This document shows, in pieces, positions 1 through 6,877 of a stretch of 7,297 nt of DNA. The stretch comes from Clostridia bacterium (lineage in GTDB: Bacteria > Bacillota > Clostridia > Lachnospirales > Cellulosilyticaceae). Location: NCBI GenBank assembly GCA_029256345.1, contig JAQSYC010000079.1:1-7297 (forward strand), read 5' to 3'. The notes below the pieces were generated by a model, which made no database searches, was not told the origin of the DNA, and saw only the letters and a list, made by a program, of their open reading frames with translations. Both the position numbers and the translations under genes were made by a program. The number at the start of each line of letters is the position of its first letter. Within the stretch, counting starts at the first letter, position 1.

Positions 1-560
1 GGTATTGTATCAAGAAATGCATCCGCGACGGTTTTTGTAAATTCGGAATTGGCAGTATCACCAAATGAGCGTAATCTTCCGTCAAATGTTCTCTGTACCA
101 ATCCTACCGTAATAGAATCAGTGGAGAAATTAATATTGTCCGTGGATTGCTGTGTGGTCTGCGCTCCCATTCTTGGCTTGCCCTTGAAGAACCAGCATAA
201 TTCCCTGTTATCTCCGGTTTCTTCTAATTCAATACCAATTGCGATATCTTTCGGCTGTGCCCCTACTACTTCATGCAACGTTCCGTCTGTATAGGTATTA
301 CCGTAAATCTCTGCCCTGACTTCGATAAACACTTTATTAATATCAAGCGCTAATTCTCCTCCGGTTAACCGGCTGATATCCTCTTCTTTAACTCCTGCTC
401 CGTATAATGTACCGGTTGCTACTGTAGGAGTAAACTGCACCTGCATAGGCTTACCAAATTCTTTGATAGGTCCATGCTTAAATGAGGTTTTTGTATCCTC
501 TATTACCATTGCATAAACGATTCGTTTAATATTAAATCTATTCGCTTTTCCGCTCGGCAT
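1..560 (-). CDS. Major tail (tube) protein, phi13 family; 3' end cut off by the window
   Basis: This gene should encode the subunit that polymerises into the tail tube of a long non-contractile tail. The frame is open from ATG 560-558 to the window edge, giving 186 residues with no stop, so the C-terminus is missing. The start MPSGKANRF is followed by a beta-rich protein. A segment around residues 54-75 (GAGVKEEDISRLTGGELALD) and the stretch near 100-108 (GAQPKDIAIG) look like the phi13-type major tail protein family, recognised from memory. WFFKGKP at about 123-129 also fits. The start is supported by a GCGGGGGAA ribosome site a few bases upstream. The stop of the preceding gene (564-562) lies one base before this ATG, so the two are probably translationally coupled. 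Position after the tail-completion gene is the usual one. A C-terminal Ig-like domain, common in such proteins, cannot be assessed. The family call is fairly sure and the tail-tube role follows from it. Confidence 0.87.
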   Translation of the reverse strand, partial: MPSGKANRFNIKRIVYAMVIEDTKTSFKHGPIKEFGKPMQVQFTPTVATGTLYGAGVKEEDISRLTGGELALDINKVFIEVRAEIYGNTYTDGTLHEVVGAQPKDIAIGIELEETGDNRELCWFFKGKPRMGAQTTQQSTDNINFSTDSITVGLVQRTFDGRLRSFGDTANSEFTKTVADAFLDTI

Positions 561-561
561 T

Positions 562-912
562 TTATTCCCCCGCTTTCTTTATTAGTTGGAATGTAAAATA
601 TGTATGGTAAATCTTTGTATCTGCTTCAAAAATGTGTTCCTTATTCGGATGCGTAAATGTAGTGTCGTTAACAATTGCCTGTTTTATGGCTGTAATTGAC
701 TGTTTTACGGCTTCTGTCTTGGCCTTGTACCAGAAATCAATCTGACATCCTGCTACCTCTTCTACGGCCTTTCCAGAGCTGAATATTGCACCCGATTCAC
801 TGTAAAAGTGGAAGGTGATGCAAGGGAAAATATTTTTTCCTTGGCCTTCGTCATATAAAATAGGCCGTAAAGTGGTTGCAGCCTTTAAAAATTCCATTAT
901 CCTATCTTCCAT
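562..912 (-). CDS. Tail completion / tail terminator-type protein
   Basis: A 116-residue protein starting MEDRIMEFLK. It is likely the small protein that caps the tail tube or completes the head-tail joint, like SPP1 gp17 and related tail-terminator proteins. Visible features are an N-terminal helix, the strand VAGCQIDFWYK at about residues 53-63, a helix with two AIK/AI repeats (about 73-80), and a C-terminal strand YHTYFTFQLI. This alpha/beta order is typical of those proteins, but sequence identity across the family is low, so the assignment leans on position between the gp10-like and major tail genes. I chose ATG 912 because AAGGCGGTGG lies just upstream. The frame stays open to a TTG at 954, but that would put 53 bases inside the preceding gene. 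ATG 897, preceded by GGAAGATAGG, is another possibility. The start overlaps the end of the upstream gene by 11 bases, consistent with coupled translation. Confidence 0.75.
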   Translation of the reverse strand: MEDRIMEFLKAATTLRPILYDEGQGKNIFPCITFHFYSESGAIFSSGKAVEEVAGCQIDFWYKAKTEAVKQSITAIKQAIVNDTTFTHPNKEHIFEADTKIYHTYFTFQLIKKAGE

Positions 913-1306
913 TGTCCACCGCCTTAAAAACTGCACTATCCATAATTGCATCAATACTGGATTCCGATTCCTGCAAAGCCTTATCCGTAAAGTGCTGCGC
1001 CTGTGTTTCAGAGGTCCCGTTATCTACCAGATGCCATTTATAAGCCGTCTTTCTTCCACCACCTATAATAGCAATAACTTCACCTTCGTTATCGTCCTTT
1101 ATTCTGAATTTAACATCTGTTTTCATATGCTGATACATGGGAGTATCTACGGTAGATTCCGGTAAGTTTTTTACTACTGCAGCACTTACCACCTTTGCAC
1201 AATCTTTTATTATTTTACCTCTTTGGCTAAACATGCTATCTGCTACACTGTTAATATCCTGTTTAAAAAAATCAATCGCTGAATGGTAACTTAAATCTAC
1301 TTTCAT
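902..1306 (-). CDS. HK97 gp10-like head-tail joining protein
   Basis: A 134-residue protein resembling the HK97 gp10 family, which acts in joining heads to tails in siphoviruses. Supporting marks are an N-terminal helical region with a KIIKDCAKVVSAAVVKNLPE helix (about 31-50), a central beta segment ending IIGGGRKTAYKWHLVDNGT (about 80-98), and the C-terminal element HFTDKALQES (about 105-114). The WHLV-NGT...HF-D-AL pattern is the one most typical of the family. The frame extends to a GTG at 1318, but that codon lies in the likely ribosome site GTGGGTGAT. ATG 1306, 6 bases after GGGTGA, is therefore the better start. The preceding gene stops at 1311, four bases before this start. The last 11 bases overlap the next gene. 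Family call is good; the exact mechanical role is less certain. Confidence 0.85.
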   Translation of the reverse strand: MKVDLSYHSAIDFFKQDINSVADSMFSQRGKIIKDCAKVVSAAVVKNLPESTVDTPMYQHMKTDVKFRIKDDNEGEVIAIIGGGRKTAYKWHLVDNGTSETQAQHFTDKALQESESSIDAIMDSAVFKAVDNGR

Positions 1307-1310
1307 AATA

Positions 1311-1628
1311 TCACCCACATATTAATTCAATTTCTTCGCTATCTTTCGGTTTGTAAGTACGGATAATATCATAAACAGCACCATCAACCTGTATTTTCGT
1401 GGCATAAAGAGGTTTATTAGTATCCTGCTCCAAGTGCTTTGTTAAATCATAATCTATTGTATTAAGAGTAAATACGATAGATGGATTCATACCAGATTGT
1501 TGTGCAACATAAAATTCCTGTCTTGTAACGGAGCCCTCAGAAACAAATACAGGTTGTGATTTTCCTACCAGTTCTCCATTTACAACCGTTTCCCAAAGAA
1601 GTATTGCATCTTTATCCAATAATTTCAC
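1311..1628 (-). CDS. Head closure / head-tail adaptor protein (SPP1 gp16-like)
   Basis: A 105-residue, mostly beta-strand protein of the phage head-tail joining type. After packaging, such proteins bind the connector ring and plug the head before the tail docks. The signs are SVTRQEFYVAQQSGMNPSIVFTL spread over about residues 33-55, then TKIQVDGAVYDIIRTY (about 78-93) and the closing strand EEIELICG. Searches usually find this arrangement as a ~100-residue adaptor with an oligonucleotide-fold-like barrel (family knowledge). The start is not an ATG. GTG 1628 gives MKLLDKDAILLWE and has AAAGG six bases ahead. TTG 1619 is an equally serious candidate because AAGGAG lies 8 bases before it. I give the GTG coordinates, which keep the fuller N-terminus. 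The gene overlaps the end of the connector gene by 17 bases (GTG start) or 8 bases (TTG start) and ends 4 bases before the next ATG. Confidence 0.83.
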   Translation of the reverse strand: MKLLDKDAILLWETVVNGELVGKSQPVFVSEGSVTRQEFYVAQQSGMNPSIVFTLNTIDYDLTKHLEQDTNKPLYATKIQVDGAVYDIIRTYKPKDSEEIELICG

Positions 1629-1905
1629 TCCTTGCCTTTACAATCCTATTTTTTATCCTTAATTGTAAGTTTTGTGAAAGTGGTATATTCTCTGTTCTTT
1701 TGCGGTACCACCAGGCGGCATAGTCTGATAGCAACATAATATCATCAATATTAGCCGGCGTTTCTCCTTCTGCTTCTATTAATAGCTTAAAACCCTTCTT
1801 TTCGAGTTCGGCCTTTTGAGACAATATGAAGTTTGTAAAATATGTATCCCTTGCCGTACTGGTTATACCAAAATCAGATTTAAACATTGCTAATACTTGT
1901 TCCAT
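1612..1905 (-). CDS. Head-tail connector protein (gp6-like)
   Basis: A 97-residue, largely helical protein that probably forms the ring under the portal, as HK97 gp6 and SPP1 gp15 do. The sequence shows an N-terminal helix (MEQVLAMFKSDFGI), then DTYFTNFILSQKAELEKKGF (about 20-39), and DIMLLSDYAAWWYRKR (about 55-70) before a final helix of basic character (NRIVKARSEIIG). The SDYAAWWYRKR motif, following an LLSDYA helix, is characteristic of this short connector family in Firmicutes phages. ATG 1905 has the strong site AGAAGGTGA 5 bases upstream. This gene is the first after the capsid/mini-ORF interval, and its ribosome site lies a few bases below a stable hairpin (1923-1945). The 3' end overlaps the next gene. 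The family call rests on remembered similarity plus gene order. Confidence 0.8.
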   Translation of the reverse strand: MEQVLAMFKSDFGITSTARDTYFTNFILSQKAELEKKGFKLLIEAEGETPANIDDIMLLSDYAAWWYRKRTENIPLSQNLQLRIKNRIVKARSEIIG

Positions 1906-1922
1906 GCTTCACCTTCTTTAAA

Positions 1923-1945
1923 GGCAGCAAGCTAACCCTGCTGCC
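1923..1945 (-). promoter_or_regulatory. Intercistronic hairpin between the capsid/mini-ORF and the connector gene
   Basis: On the minus strand, GGCAGCA (1945-1939) pairs perfectly with TGCTGCC (1929-1923) across a 9-base loop that contains the mini-ORF stop TAG (1934-1932). Only TTTAAAG follows, so the U tract is too short for a convincing terminator. Its position between the highly expressed capsid and the low-copy connector suggests an attenuator, an RNA 3'-end stabiliser, or a device that restrains initiation at 1905. The role is inference; the pairing is seen directly. Confidence 0.55.
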
Positions 1946-2036
1946 CTAAAAATTCATTTATGATATCGTTTTTGAGTGTCTTTGTTATGCTATAACCCAG
2001 TTCTGCGGCTAATTCCTTAATCTGTAAAACCGTCAT
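1932..2036 (-). CDS. 34-residue SAP/HeH (Rho-N-like) mini-protein, or capsid 3' extension
   Basis: A short frame reads MTVLQIKELAAELGYSITKT, then LKNDIINEFLGQQG and stops at TAG 1934-1932. The helix (QIKELAAELG), short extended loop (YSITKT) and second helix (KNDIINEFLG) match the pattern of SAP, HeH/LEM and Rho N-terminal-type modules. These are often encoded as tiny proteins just after the capsid in Firmicutes phages (family knowledge). ATG 2036 lacks a clear ribosome site, having only ACGGA abutting the start. The same frame stays open upstream for 37 codons, to just after TGA 2150-2148, with no ATG, GTG or TTG. It includes SYAADDLNG immediately before the Met, which looks like part of the same domain. 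The real N-terminus may therefore be reached another way, for example by a -1 frameshift at the capsid stop, or an original start has been lost. That the segment is coding is moderately sure. A DNA- or protein-binding role is inference. Confidence 0.55.
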   Translation of the reverse strand: MTVLQIKELAAELGYSITKTLKNDIINEFLGQQG

Positions 2037-2086
2037 TCCGTTAAGGTCATCAGCCGCATAACTGGCACTCTTTAGGCTATAGCTAT

Positions 2087-3349
2087 TTACCCCACCGGGT
2101 CTACTACTGTCACAAGTACAAACGCGTCCGTCTTTGTGGGTTTTCCGTCAAATCTTCCTTTTCCGCGGAATGCCATCTGATCTTCTACGAACTTTACATG
2201 TTCCGATGTATCAATGGTTACGCTTTCCCTCTCAACAAGGGTGTATTTGGAGAAATCCCCAAACAATACTGTATCAGCATCCATATTATTGTTGAACACA
2301 ACTCTAAGCCCTAATAAATCAGGCTGTGTTAAGTTTGGTAGTTTTCCCACTACCTGTCCGGAAGAATTAACATTGATGGTATATCCGAGGAATTTATTGT
2401 AGTATGTGGCTCTCTTCATTACCGCTACAATTTCTCCGATAGAATCAGCTCCAGTGTCAATCAGGCTGATAGGTTTTACGATATCAATCAATTTGCCCGT
2501 ATTTGCTGTAACCTTATGGTTAGCTGCCAGTTTAGGTATAATTCCATCCGGCTGCTTATTAGTTACTCCTGTACCCTTTAAGATGGCAAGGTCAAGTCCT
2601 AAAGAAATTGCTCTTGCAATCTTTTTTGTCACATAATCATCAAGGTTGATAATACTATCCTGTAACATTGAATTATCAACGAATGTAACCTTACCGATTT
2701 TATAACCATCGAAAGAAATATCTGTAACAGTTCCTACGTCCCCCGTAGGGATAGGAGCACTCATTTCTACCCATGTAGCTGCCGTGGTATCGGTATCGAT
2801 AAGGATTCTGGTTGTTCCATTTACCCTGATTTTATCCACCAATGGATATAGAGTGGAGTAGTCCCCCAGGATATCCATAATACGATTAACCACAATTTCC
2901 GGGATTGTAAGTTCTCCGCCAGTTACTGCTCTTAAATTTTTAAATTTGTCATAGAACTCTTTTACTTCTGCCCTTTCATAATAGGCGCCAGTTTTAAGTA
3001 GTTCTCTTACCTGTAATTTATTCATTCCTTTTTCCCCTCTCTCTTTCTTAGGATTTTCTTTTTTGGATTCTTCTGATCTCTCGTCTAATTCAGACAATTC
3101 CTTTTCAATATCTGCAATTTCATTTTCAATAGTAGCTGCCTTTTCGTCTGCGTTAGCTTCTTTTACTTCTTTTTCAAGGGTTTCAATTCCTTCGTTCACA
3201 AGGTTAATATCATCCTCTGCTTTTGCTTCCTCAAGAGCTGTTTCCAATTCTGCTTCTCTCTTTTTAAAATCAGCCTGTTGCTGTCTCAAGGACTCAAGCT
3301 GCGTTTTCTTAATTGCTAAATCTTTTCGCAATTTTAACTGTTTAAGCAT
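2087..3349 (-). CDS. Major capsid protein, HK97 fold, with N-terminal coiled-coil scaffold (delta) domain
   Basis: A 420-residue HK97-type capsid precursor that forms the hexamers and pentamers of the icosahedral head. Residues 1 to about 100 are a highly charged, Glu/Lys/Gln-rich coiled coil (LRQQQADFKKREAELETALE and onward) that should act as a built-in scaffold and be removed by the neighbouring protease. The capsid body begins near M109 (MNKLQVRELLKTGAYYERAE). It continues with GELTIPEIVVNRIMDILGDYS, VDKIRVNGTTRILIDTDTTA, GDVGTVTDISFDGYKIGKVT and TKKIARAISLGLDLAILKGTG, all typical of the Phage_capsid family. No separate scaffold gene is seen, as expected when the delta domain is present. 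ATG 3349 overlaps the protease stop by 8 bases. The nearest ribosome-site candidates (AGGT, GAAAGG) are weak, so coupling to the protease may matter. The stop is TAA 2089-2087, directly after GTG GGG. See the mini-ORF at 1932-2036 for the open -1 frame across this stop. Confidence 0.96.
   Translation of the reverse strand: MLKQLKLRKDLAIKKTQLESLRQQQADFKKREAELETALEEAKAEDDINLVNEGIETLEKEVKEANADEKAATIENEIADIEKELSELDERSEESKKENPKKERGEKGMNKLQVRELLKTGAYYERAEVKEFYDKFKNLRAVTGGELTIPEIVVNRIMDILGDYSTLYPLVDKIRVNGTTRILIDTDTTAATWVEMSAPIPTGDVGTVTDISFDGYKIGKVTFVDNSMLQDSIINLDDYVTKKIARAISLGLDLAILKGTGVTNKQPDGIIPKLAANHKVTANTGKLIDIVKPISLIDTGADSIGEIVAVMKRATYYNKFLGYTINVNSSGQVVGKLPNLTQPDLLGLRVVFNNNMDADTVLFGDFSKYTLVERESVTIDTSEHVKFVEDQMAFRGKGRFDGKPTKTDAFVLVTVVDPVG
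3023..3039 (-). promoter_or_regulatory. Internal SD-like site and ATG at the scaffold/capsid-body junction
   Basis: Within the capsid gene, codon 109 is ATG (3025-3023), preceded by GAGGGGA (3039-3033) at 7-base spacing and by an adjacent AAGGA. This in-frame site looks stronger than the one at the annotated start (3349). It falls where the charged coiled coil ends and the conserved capsid body begins. It may simply reflect Lys/Glu/Arg codons (KKERGEKG). If used, it would give a 312-residue capsid without the scaffold domain. The sequence is seen directly; function is speculative. Confidence 0.35.
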
Positions 3350-3920
3350 TTATTTTACCTAACCTTTCTTTTAATGCCTGTTTTCGTGTTTCAATTCTCT
3401 TTGTTATGCTGTTTCCAAAATCTTTTTTTCTGGCCTGTATTTCCGTTTGTGGGTATGCAGGAAAAGTACAAACGGAGACTTCCTCTGTATCTGCTTCTTT
3501 CACAGTCCAGTGGAATTCTCCGTTCATTTCTTCATATTCTTCTGATATAGGCCAAAAACCAAAACTGCAGCCGGTGATATCTCCTCTTTGTACTCTGGCA
3601 TATGCCGCCACCGCTTGCGAATCTTCATCATTGATTTTCACTCTTCCCCACAGACCATGATTATCAGATTTTAATTCAAGGGTTTGCGCGGATTGTCTGC
3701 CCAAAACAAAACCGCTGTCATGATTGTATAGACAGCGGATATCATTGTTTTTTATTGAGTTGTCAAAAGCTCCTGGTGCAATCTTTTCATACGTTCCGGG
3801 CCATAATTCAGTTTCTTGGTTAAATACCGCCCAGTATCCTTCAATGTATTTACCGCCGTCCGGCTCTGCTCTAGTTTCAAGTTTGCTTTTGAAATAAGCC
3901 TGTCTCTTTTCTTTATCCAT
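3342..3920 (-). CDS. HK97-family prohead protease (S78-type, assembly protease)
   Basis: A 192-residue serine protease that is packaged in the prohead, cleaves the capsid scaffold segment, and then itself. Numbering from MDKEKRQAYF, the family marks are GYWAVFN (about 28-34), FDNSI (52-56), the likely catalytic His67 in CLYNHDSGFVLGR, and the likely nucleophile Ser119 in GDITGCSFGF. An acidic residue near 146-147 in EEVSVCTFPAYPQTEI matches the third triad position of HK97 gp4 (family knowledge). I chose ATG 3920 because AGAAGGTGA sits 5 bases upstream. The frame extends to GTG 3929, but that codon lies inside the ribosome site. The first 8 bases overlap the portal gene and the last 8 overlap the capsid gene, so the three are likely co-translated. 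The basic C-terminal tail (KRIETRKQALKERLGKINA) may be self-cleaved or bind capsid; that part is inference. Confidence 0.94.
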   Translation of the reverse strand: MDKEKRQAYFKSKLETRAEPDGGKYIEGYWAVFNQETELWPGTYEKIAPGAFDNSIKNNDIRCLYNHDSGFVLGRQSAQTLELKSDNHGLWGRVKINDEDSQAVAAYARVQRGDITGCSFGFWPISEEYEEMNGEFHWTVKEADTEEVSVCTFPAYPQTEIQARKKDFGNSITKRIETRKQALKERLGKINA

Positions 3921-5097
3921 TGTTATCACCTTCTTTTAATTTTTTCTGATCTCCCACCTTATCAACTGGTATATAATTTTCCAGGACAATGTAATCATTC
4001 ATTCCATCAGCATCAACCGGAGAATAATCAAATTCGTTTCTTCCTTCATTTCGATTTAACATTCCTCCCGCAACCATATCCTTAACATGTGCTGTAAGTT
4101 CAGGAAGATCATACTGCAATAGGCTCCTTGACTTCATTTTAAAGTACATATCCGGCGAATAAAGAATACTTTTAGTTAGAACCTGTTGAATTATTTGTGA
4201 AAAGCTTGAACAGATTCTTTTGACAAAATTGTTATATTCATCCTTTTTAAACTCGCCTACTCCAACCATAAACGGCGGTACATCCATTGCCGTGGCTATA
4301 GCCTTTTTATCCAATGTTATGCTGTCCTGTATTGCTAAGTCTGCAAGGGTTAGTGGTTTAATTTCTTTTACATCTATTTCACCTGCCGGAATAAGCCATG
4401 GTTCACCGACCTCCGTTACATCTGTATAGCTACCAAGTATTTTATTTCTGGTTTCCTTGTTTTGTAAATCTTCTGCATCAGACTGTATAGAAATTATTAA
4501 ACTTGGCTTCCACTTTGACTTAAGAAATCCCGTTTTTGTTGCATTGGCCTGCAGCAAGTTGTCAATAGATTCTTTAACTTGCTTAGCATATCCAATACCC
4601 ATAAATGGCTTATCATCATCAGGTACAAAAGGGAAATGAATAACTTCATCTGGCGAAAATACCGTATTCCCGTAACGTATCTGGTATCCATCTTTGGTTT
4701 CATCAAAATGTAGCCTGTCAGCTTTCAATATATTTAGGTTATCAAGATATTCTCCGCTATACTCTGGCAATAGAACTGCATTTCCGTAAAGAATCATGTC
4801 AGTAACAATCTTGTAAATAAATTGTTTTCTAATCATAAGATTATTTGGATTAATATCTATCTTTCTGGATAACTCATTTTTAATGCGAATATCACCATTA
4901 TCACCGTTAGCCATCAACATGATAGTCATATTAGATACCAGGTCGGCAATCTTATGGGTACATTTTCTGATTTCCTCATTGTCAATTAGCCTTGTGTATC
5001 CAGTCGGGCACAGAATGTCTCTTGCATCTCCGCCATTTAACCAATATGCCACTGTGTCAGCTCTGGTTTTTCTTTTATTTCGTTTCAGTAGTCCCAT
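3913..5097 (-). CDS. Portal protein, HK97 gp3 family
   Basis: A 394-residue portal that should assemble as a twelve-subunit ring at one head vertex. It is the DNA channel, the docking site for the terminase, and later the base for the connector. Recognisable stretches are CTHKIADLVSNMTIMLM (about 46-62), ILYGNAVLLPEYSGE (about 97-111), VIHFPFVPDDDKPFMGIGYA (about 152-171), a helix near SIDNLLQANATKTGFLKS, and LDKKAIATAMDVPPFMVGVG (about 264-283). The last is the very conserved D-PP-ml/mvg region of HK97-type portals. The C-terminal part has MVAGGMLNRNEGRNEFDYSP, a typical low-complexity ending for the family. ATG 5097 has a strong AAGGGGTGA four bases upstream. The gap from the large terminase stop is 13 bases. 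The length is within the usual 380-450 residues. Nothing is broken. Confidence 0.95.
   Translation of the reverse strand: MGLLKRNKRKTRADTVAYWLNGGDARDILCPTGYTRLIDNEEIRKCTHKIADLVSNMTIMLMANGDNGDIRIKNELSRKIDINPNNLMIRKQFIYKIVTDMILYGNAVLLPEYSGEYLDNLNILKADRLHFDETKDGYQIRYGNTVFSPDEVIHFPFVPDDDKPFMGIGYAKQVKESIDNLLQANATKTGFLKSKWKPSLIISIQSDAEDLQNKETRNKILGSYTDVTEVGEPWLIPAGEIDVKEIKPLTLADLAIQDSITLDKKAIATAMDVPPFMVGVGEFKKDEYNNFVKRICSSFSQIIQQVLTKSILYSPDMYFKMKSRSLLQYDLPELTAHVKDMVAGGMLNRNEGRNEFDYSPVDADGMNDYIVLENYIPVDKVGDQKKLKEGDNNG
3927..3934 (-). promoter_or_regulatory. Ribosome binding site that fixes the protease start
   Basis: AGAAGGTG (reading 3934-3927, continuing into A 3926) lies 5-6 bases before ATG 3920. 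It contains the alternative GTG 3929-3927, which makes that upstream start unlikely. Confidence 0.75.
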
Positions 5098-5101
5098 ATA
5101 T

Positions 5102-5110
5102 TCACCCCTT
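5102..5110 (-). promoter_or_regulatory. Strong ribosome binding site of the portal gene
   Basis: AAGGGGTGA (reading 5110-5102) lies 4 bases ahead of portal ATG 5097, in the only 13-base gap between the terminase and portal genes. It supports independent initiation of the portal. Confidence 0.7.
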
Positions 5111-6877
5111 CTAAAACCATTTTGCTAATTTATCCTGCCTTTCCATTGCTTCTAGCATTCTTACACAAGCAAAAACAGAGGAATCAAATATATCAATCCT
5201 CTGTTCCGGCTTAACTTTTTCATATTGAATCATATCATCAGTTTTTTCTATTGCTAATACATTCTGCACACAATATTCATAAGCATCCGAGTGCATGTAA
5301 TACAATAATCCATCTTTGGCCTTCTGCTCTATTCTTCTGAAACCCTCTGATTTTTTATAAAAGTATTGCGGCTGATCAATAATATTAAATCCAGCAGACT
5401 TCATTGCAATAAAATATTCTCTGCAAAACTTTCTGTCGTGCCCAACTTGCTTAATTTTAAATCCATCTTTTTTCTTCTTTATAAACCAATTTACAATATC
5501 AGCATGATTAACCGTGGGGCTGTTGCACATATCCAGCCATCCATCATCTTTCCACCCAAATAGTGGGATATTATCTTCCTCCGCCTTTTTAGCTGCCATA
5601 ATAACCGGGAACCATGCATGTGGTATTATTATATCTACGTCATAATTTCCTTTCTCTCCGTTGGCATTAGTGCACGGAAAGTTGTGTAGTGTTCCATATA
5701 TAGCTGCCGCCGTTAAATCGTGTAACTTGGACAAATCCGCTCCTCCGTACCATTGTATAGGGAGTTTAGCAAGTTCTTCTAATGTCCAGTTAAACTTGCT
5801 ATCACTGCGTCTAAATTCATCTATGTTAAAATATGCTTTCATTGCAGCGGTAAATATATTCAAAGACTTTGCAAAAAAATCTTTTCTCTGCTGTGGGTCA
5901 TTCTGTGCCTGTAAGGCATCGTTCATGATATCGTCAGGTCTTATAGAAACGCCATACGCCGGATTCGCCATTTCATGAATAACCGGATTTGTATAATCAA
6001 TGTTCCCGTTTTCATCTTCATCGGCCTTACAAATAAATATAAAATACTTTTCATCCGGCACCGTCTTGTCAAGTATCTTTTTGCAATATTGTAACCTCTG
6101 ATAACAGAAGCTTGTCATATCATCACCTGCGGTAGTAATACCAATCATTAATTTATTTGTATATGCTTTCATGGCTTCTTTAATGATATTGTATTGCTTC
6201 GGTGTTTTATAGGCGTGTATTTCGTCTGCTATTCCAATGTTGCAATTCAGTGAATCTTGTCTGTCTGGACTTGCTGCCAAAGCCTGTATAAAGATGGTAC
6301 CATCCCCTAAATCACCTTTGATACTATGTTCTTGGTTGTTGTCTATAACTCGAAAGTTATCTTTTTCGCCCATATTATCAAGATTAAAATTAATAAAGTT
6401 AAAACTTTCAAGAGATTGTTTGAGGGCTGCACTTGTAATATATACTTTACTGCCACTTTTTCTTTCCAAAAGTGCCAAGGCCCATGCCAGAGCGGCAGCA
6501 AATGATGTCTTTATATTTTTTCTAGGGATAAAAATAAACGCTTCTTTAAAACGCCTAATTTGTGTCCCCTTTTCCTTGAATCCCAAAAGATTATATACTA
6601 TAAATTTATGAAATGGCTCCAATAAAAAAGGCTCTCCCAATAATGGAGTGCCATCTAATCTTTCGCCCTGTGCATGACAAAAGGTCTTTTCAATTATTTG
6701 AATAACAAATTCTGCATCTTTCGGATTAAAATCATATTTATCATTTTCTAAATCATTCAAAAATCTTTGGCATCCTTGCAGCAATTCTTTGCAAGCTATC
6801 TTCCGTTTTTCCACTATGCTATTGGCATACTCCATAACAATGGCATAATTTTTATATTTTGAGTTATCCTTTTTCAA
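5111..6877 (-). CDS. Terminase large subunit (ATPase and nuclease)
   Basis: The 588-residue packaging motor. Its N-terminal ATPase drives DNA through the portal and its C-terminal RNase H-fold nuclease cuts the concatemer. The ATPase half shows a variant Walker A, PRKNIKTS (118-125), Walker B IGIADEIH (214-221, with D218/E219), and the coupling motif ITTAGDD (247-253). The nuclease half has acidic candidates D381 in GGADLSKLHD, D481 in VGHDRKF and D565 in IDIFDSSVFA. These fit the TerL family usually found with P27 small subunits. The Gly before the P-loop Lys is replaced by Ile (RKNIKT), a position that varies in this family. The start is uncertain. TTG 6877 gives MKKDNSKYKN and overlaps the small-subunit stop by 14 bases; AGGAG is 15 bases away, which is far. 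ATG 6835 (MEYANSIVEK) has no ribosome site but would keep the conserved N-terminal helix. Coupling to the small subunit is likely. Confidence 0.95.
   Translation of the reverse strand: MKKDNSKYKNYAIVMEYANSIVEKRKIACKELLQGCQRFLNDLENDKYDFNPKDAEFVIQIIEKTFCHAQGERLDGTPLLGEPFLLEPFHKFIVYNLLGFKEKGTQIRRFKEAFIFIPRKNIKTSFAAALAWALALLERKSGSKVYITSAALKQSLESFNFINFNLDNMGEKDNFRVIDNNQEHSIKGDLGDGTIFIQALAASPDRQDSLNCNIGIADEIHAYKTPKQYNIIKEAMKAYTNKLMIGITTAGDDMTSFCYQRLQYCKKILDKTVPDEKYFIFICKADEDENGNIDYTNPVIHEMANPAYGVSIRPDDIMNDALQAQNDPQQRKDFFAKSLNIFTAAMKAYFNIDEFRRSDSKFNWTLEELAKLPIQWYGGADLSKLHDLTAAAIYGTLHNFPCTNANGEKGNYDVDIIIPHAWFPVIMAAKKAEEDNIPLFGWKDDGWLDMCNSPTVNHADIVNWFIKKKKDGFKIKQVGHDRKFCREYFIAMKSAGFNIIDQPQYFYKKSEGFRRIEQKAKDGLLYYMHSDAYEYCVQNVLAIEKTDDMIQYEKVKPEQRIDIFDSSVFACVRMLEAMERQDKLAKWF

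Noticed and set aside
815..1165. Plus-strand open frame of 116 residues
   Set aside because: It lies fully antisense to the tail-completion and gp10-like genes, shows no recognisable domain, and has composition expected of a shadow frame.
1923..1945. Hairpin as a rho-independent terminator
   Set aside because: Only TTTAAAG follows the stem, and essential head-tail genes lie directly downstream in the same unit.
2077..2086. Short palindromes ATAGCTAT and CTATAG just after the capsid stop as a frameshift-stimulating structure
   Set aside because: The arms are only 3-4 bases and AT-rich, too weak to propose a stimulatory stem or pseudoknot.
3063..3362. Plus-strand open frame of 99 residues, rich in Ser and Phe
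   Set aside because: It is the mirror of the Glu/Lys-rich coiled coil of the capsid protein. The Ser/Phe bias follows from the complementary codons, and the capsid frame is clearly the coding one.
6237..6611. Plus-strand open frame of 124 residues
   Set aside because: It is antisense to the ATPase core of the large terminase, whose motifs are intact in the minus-strand frame.
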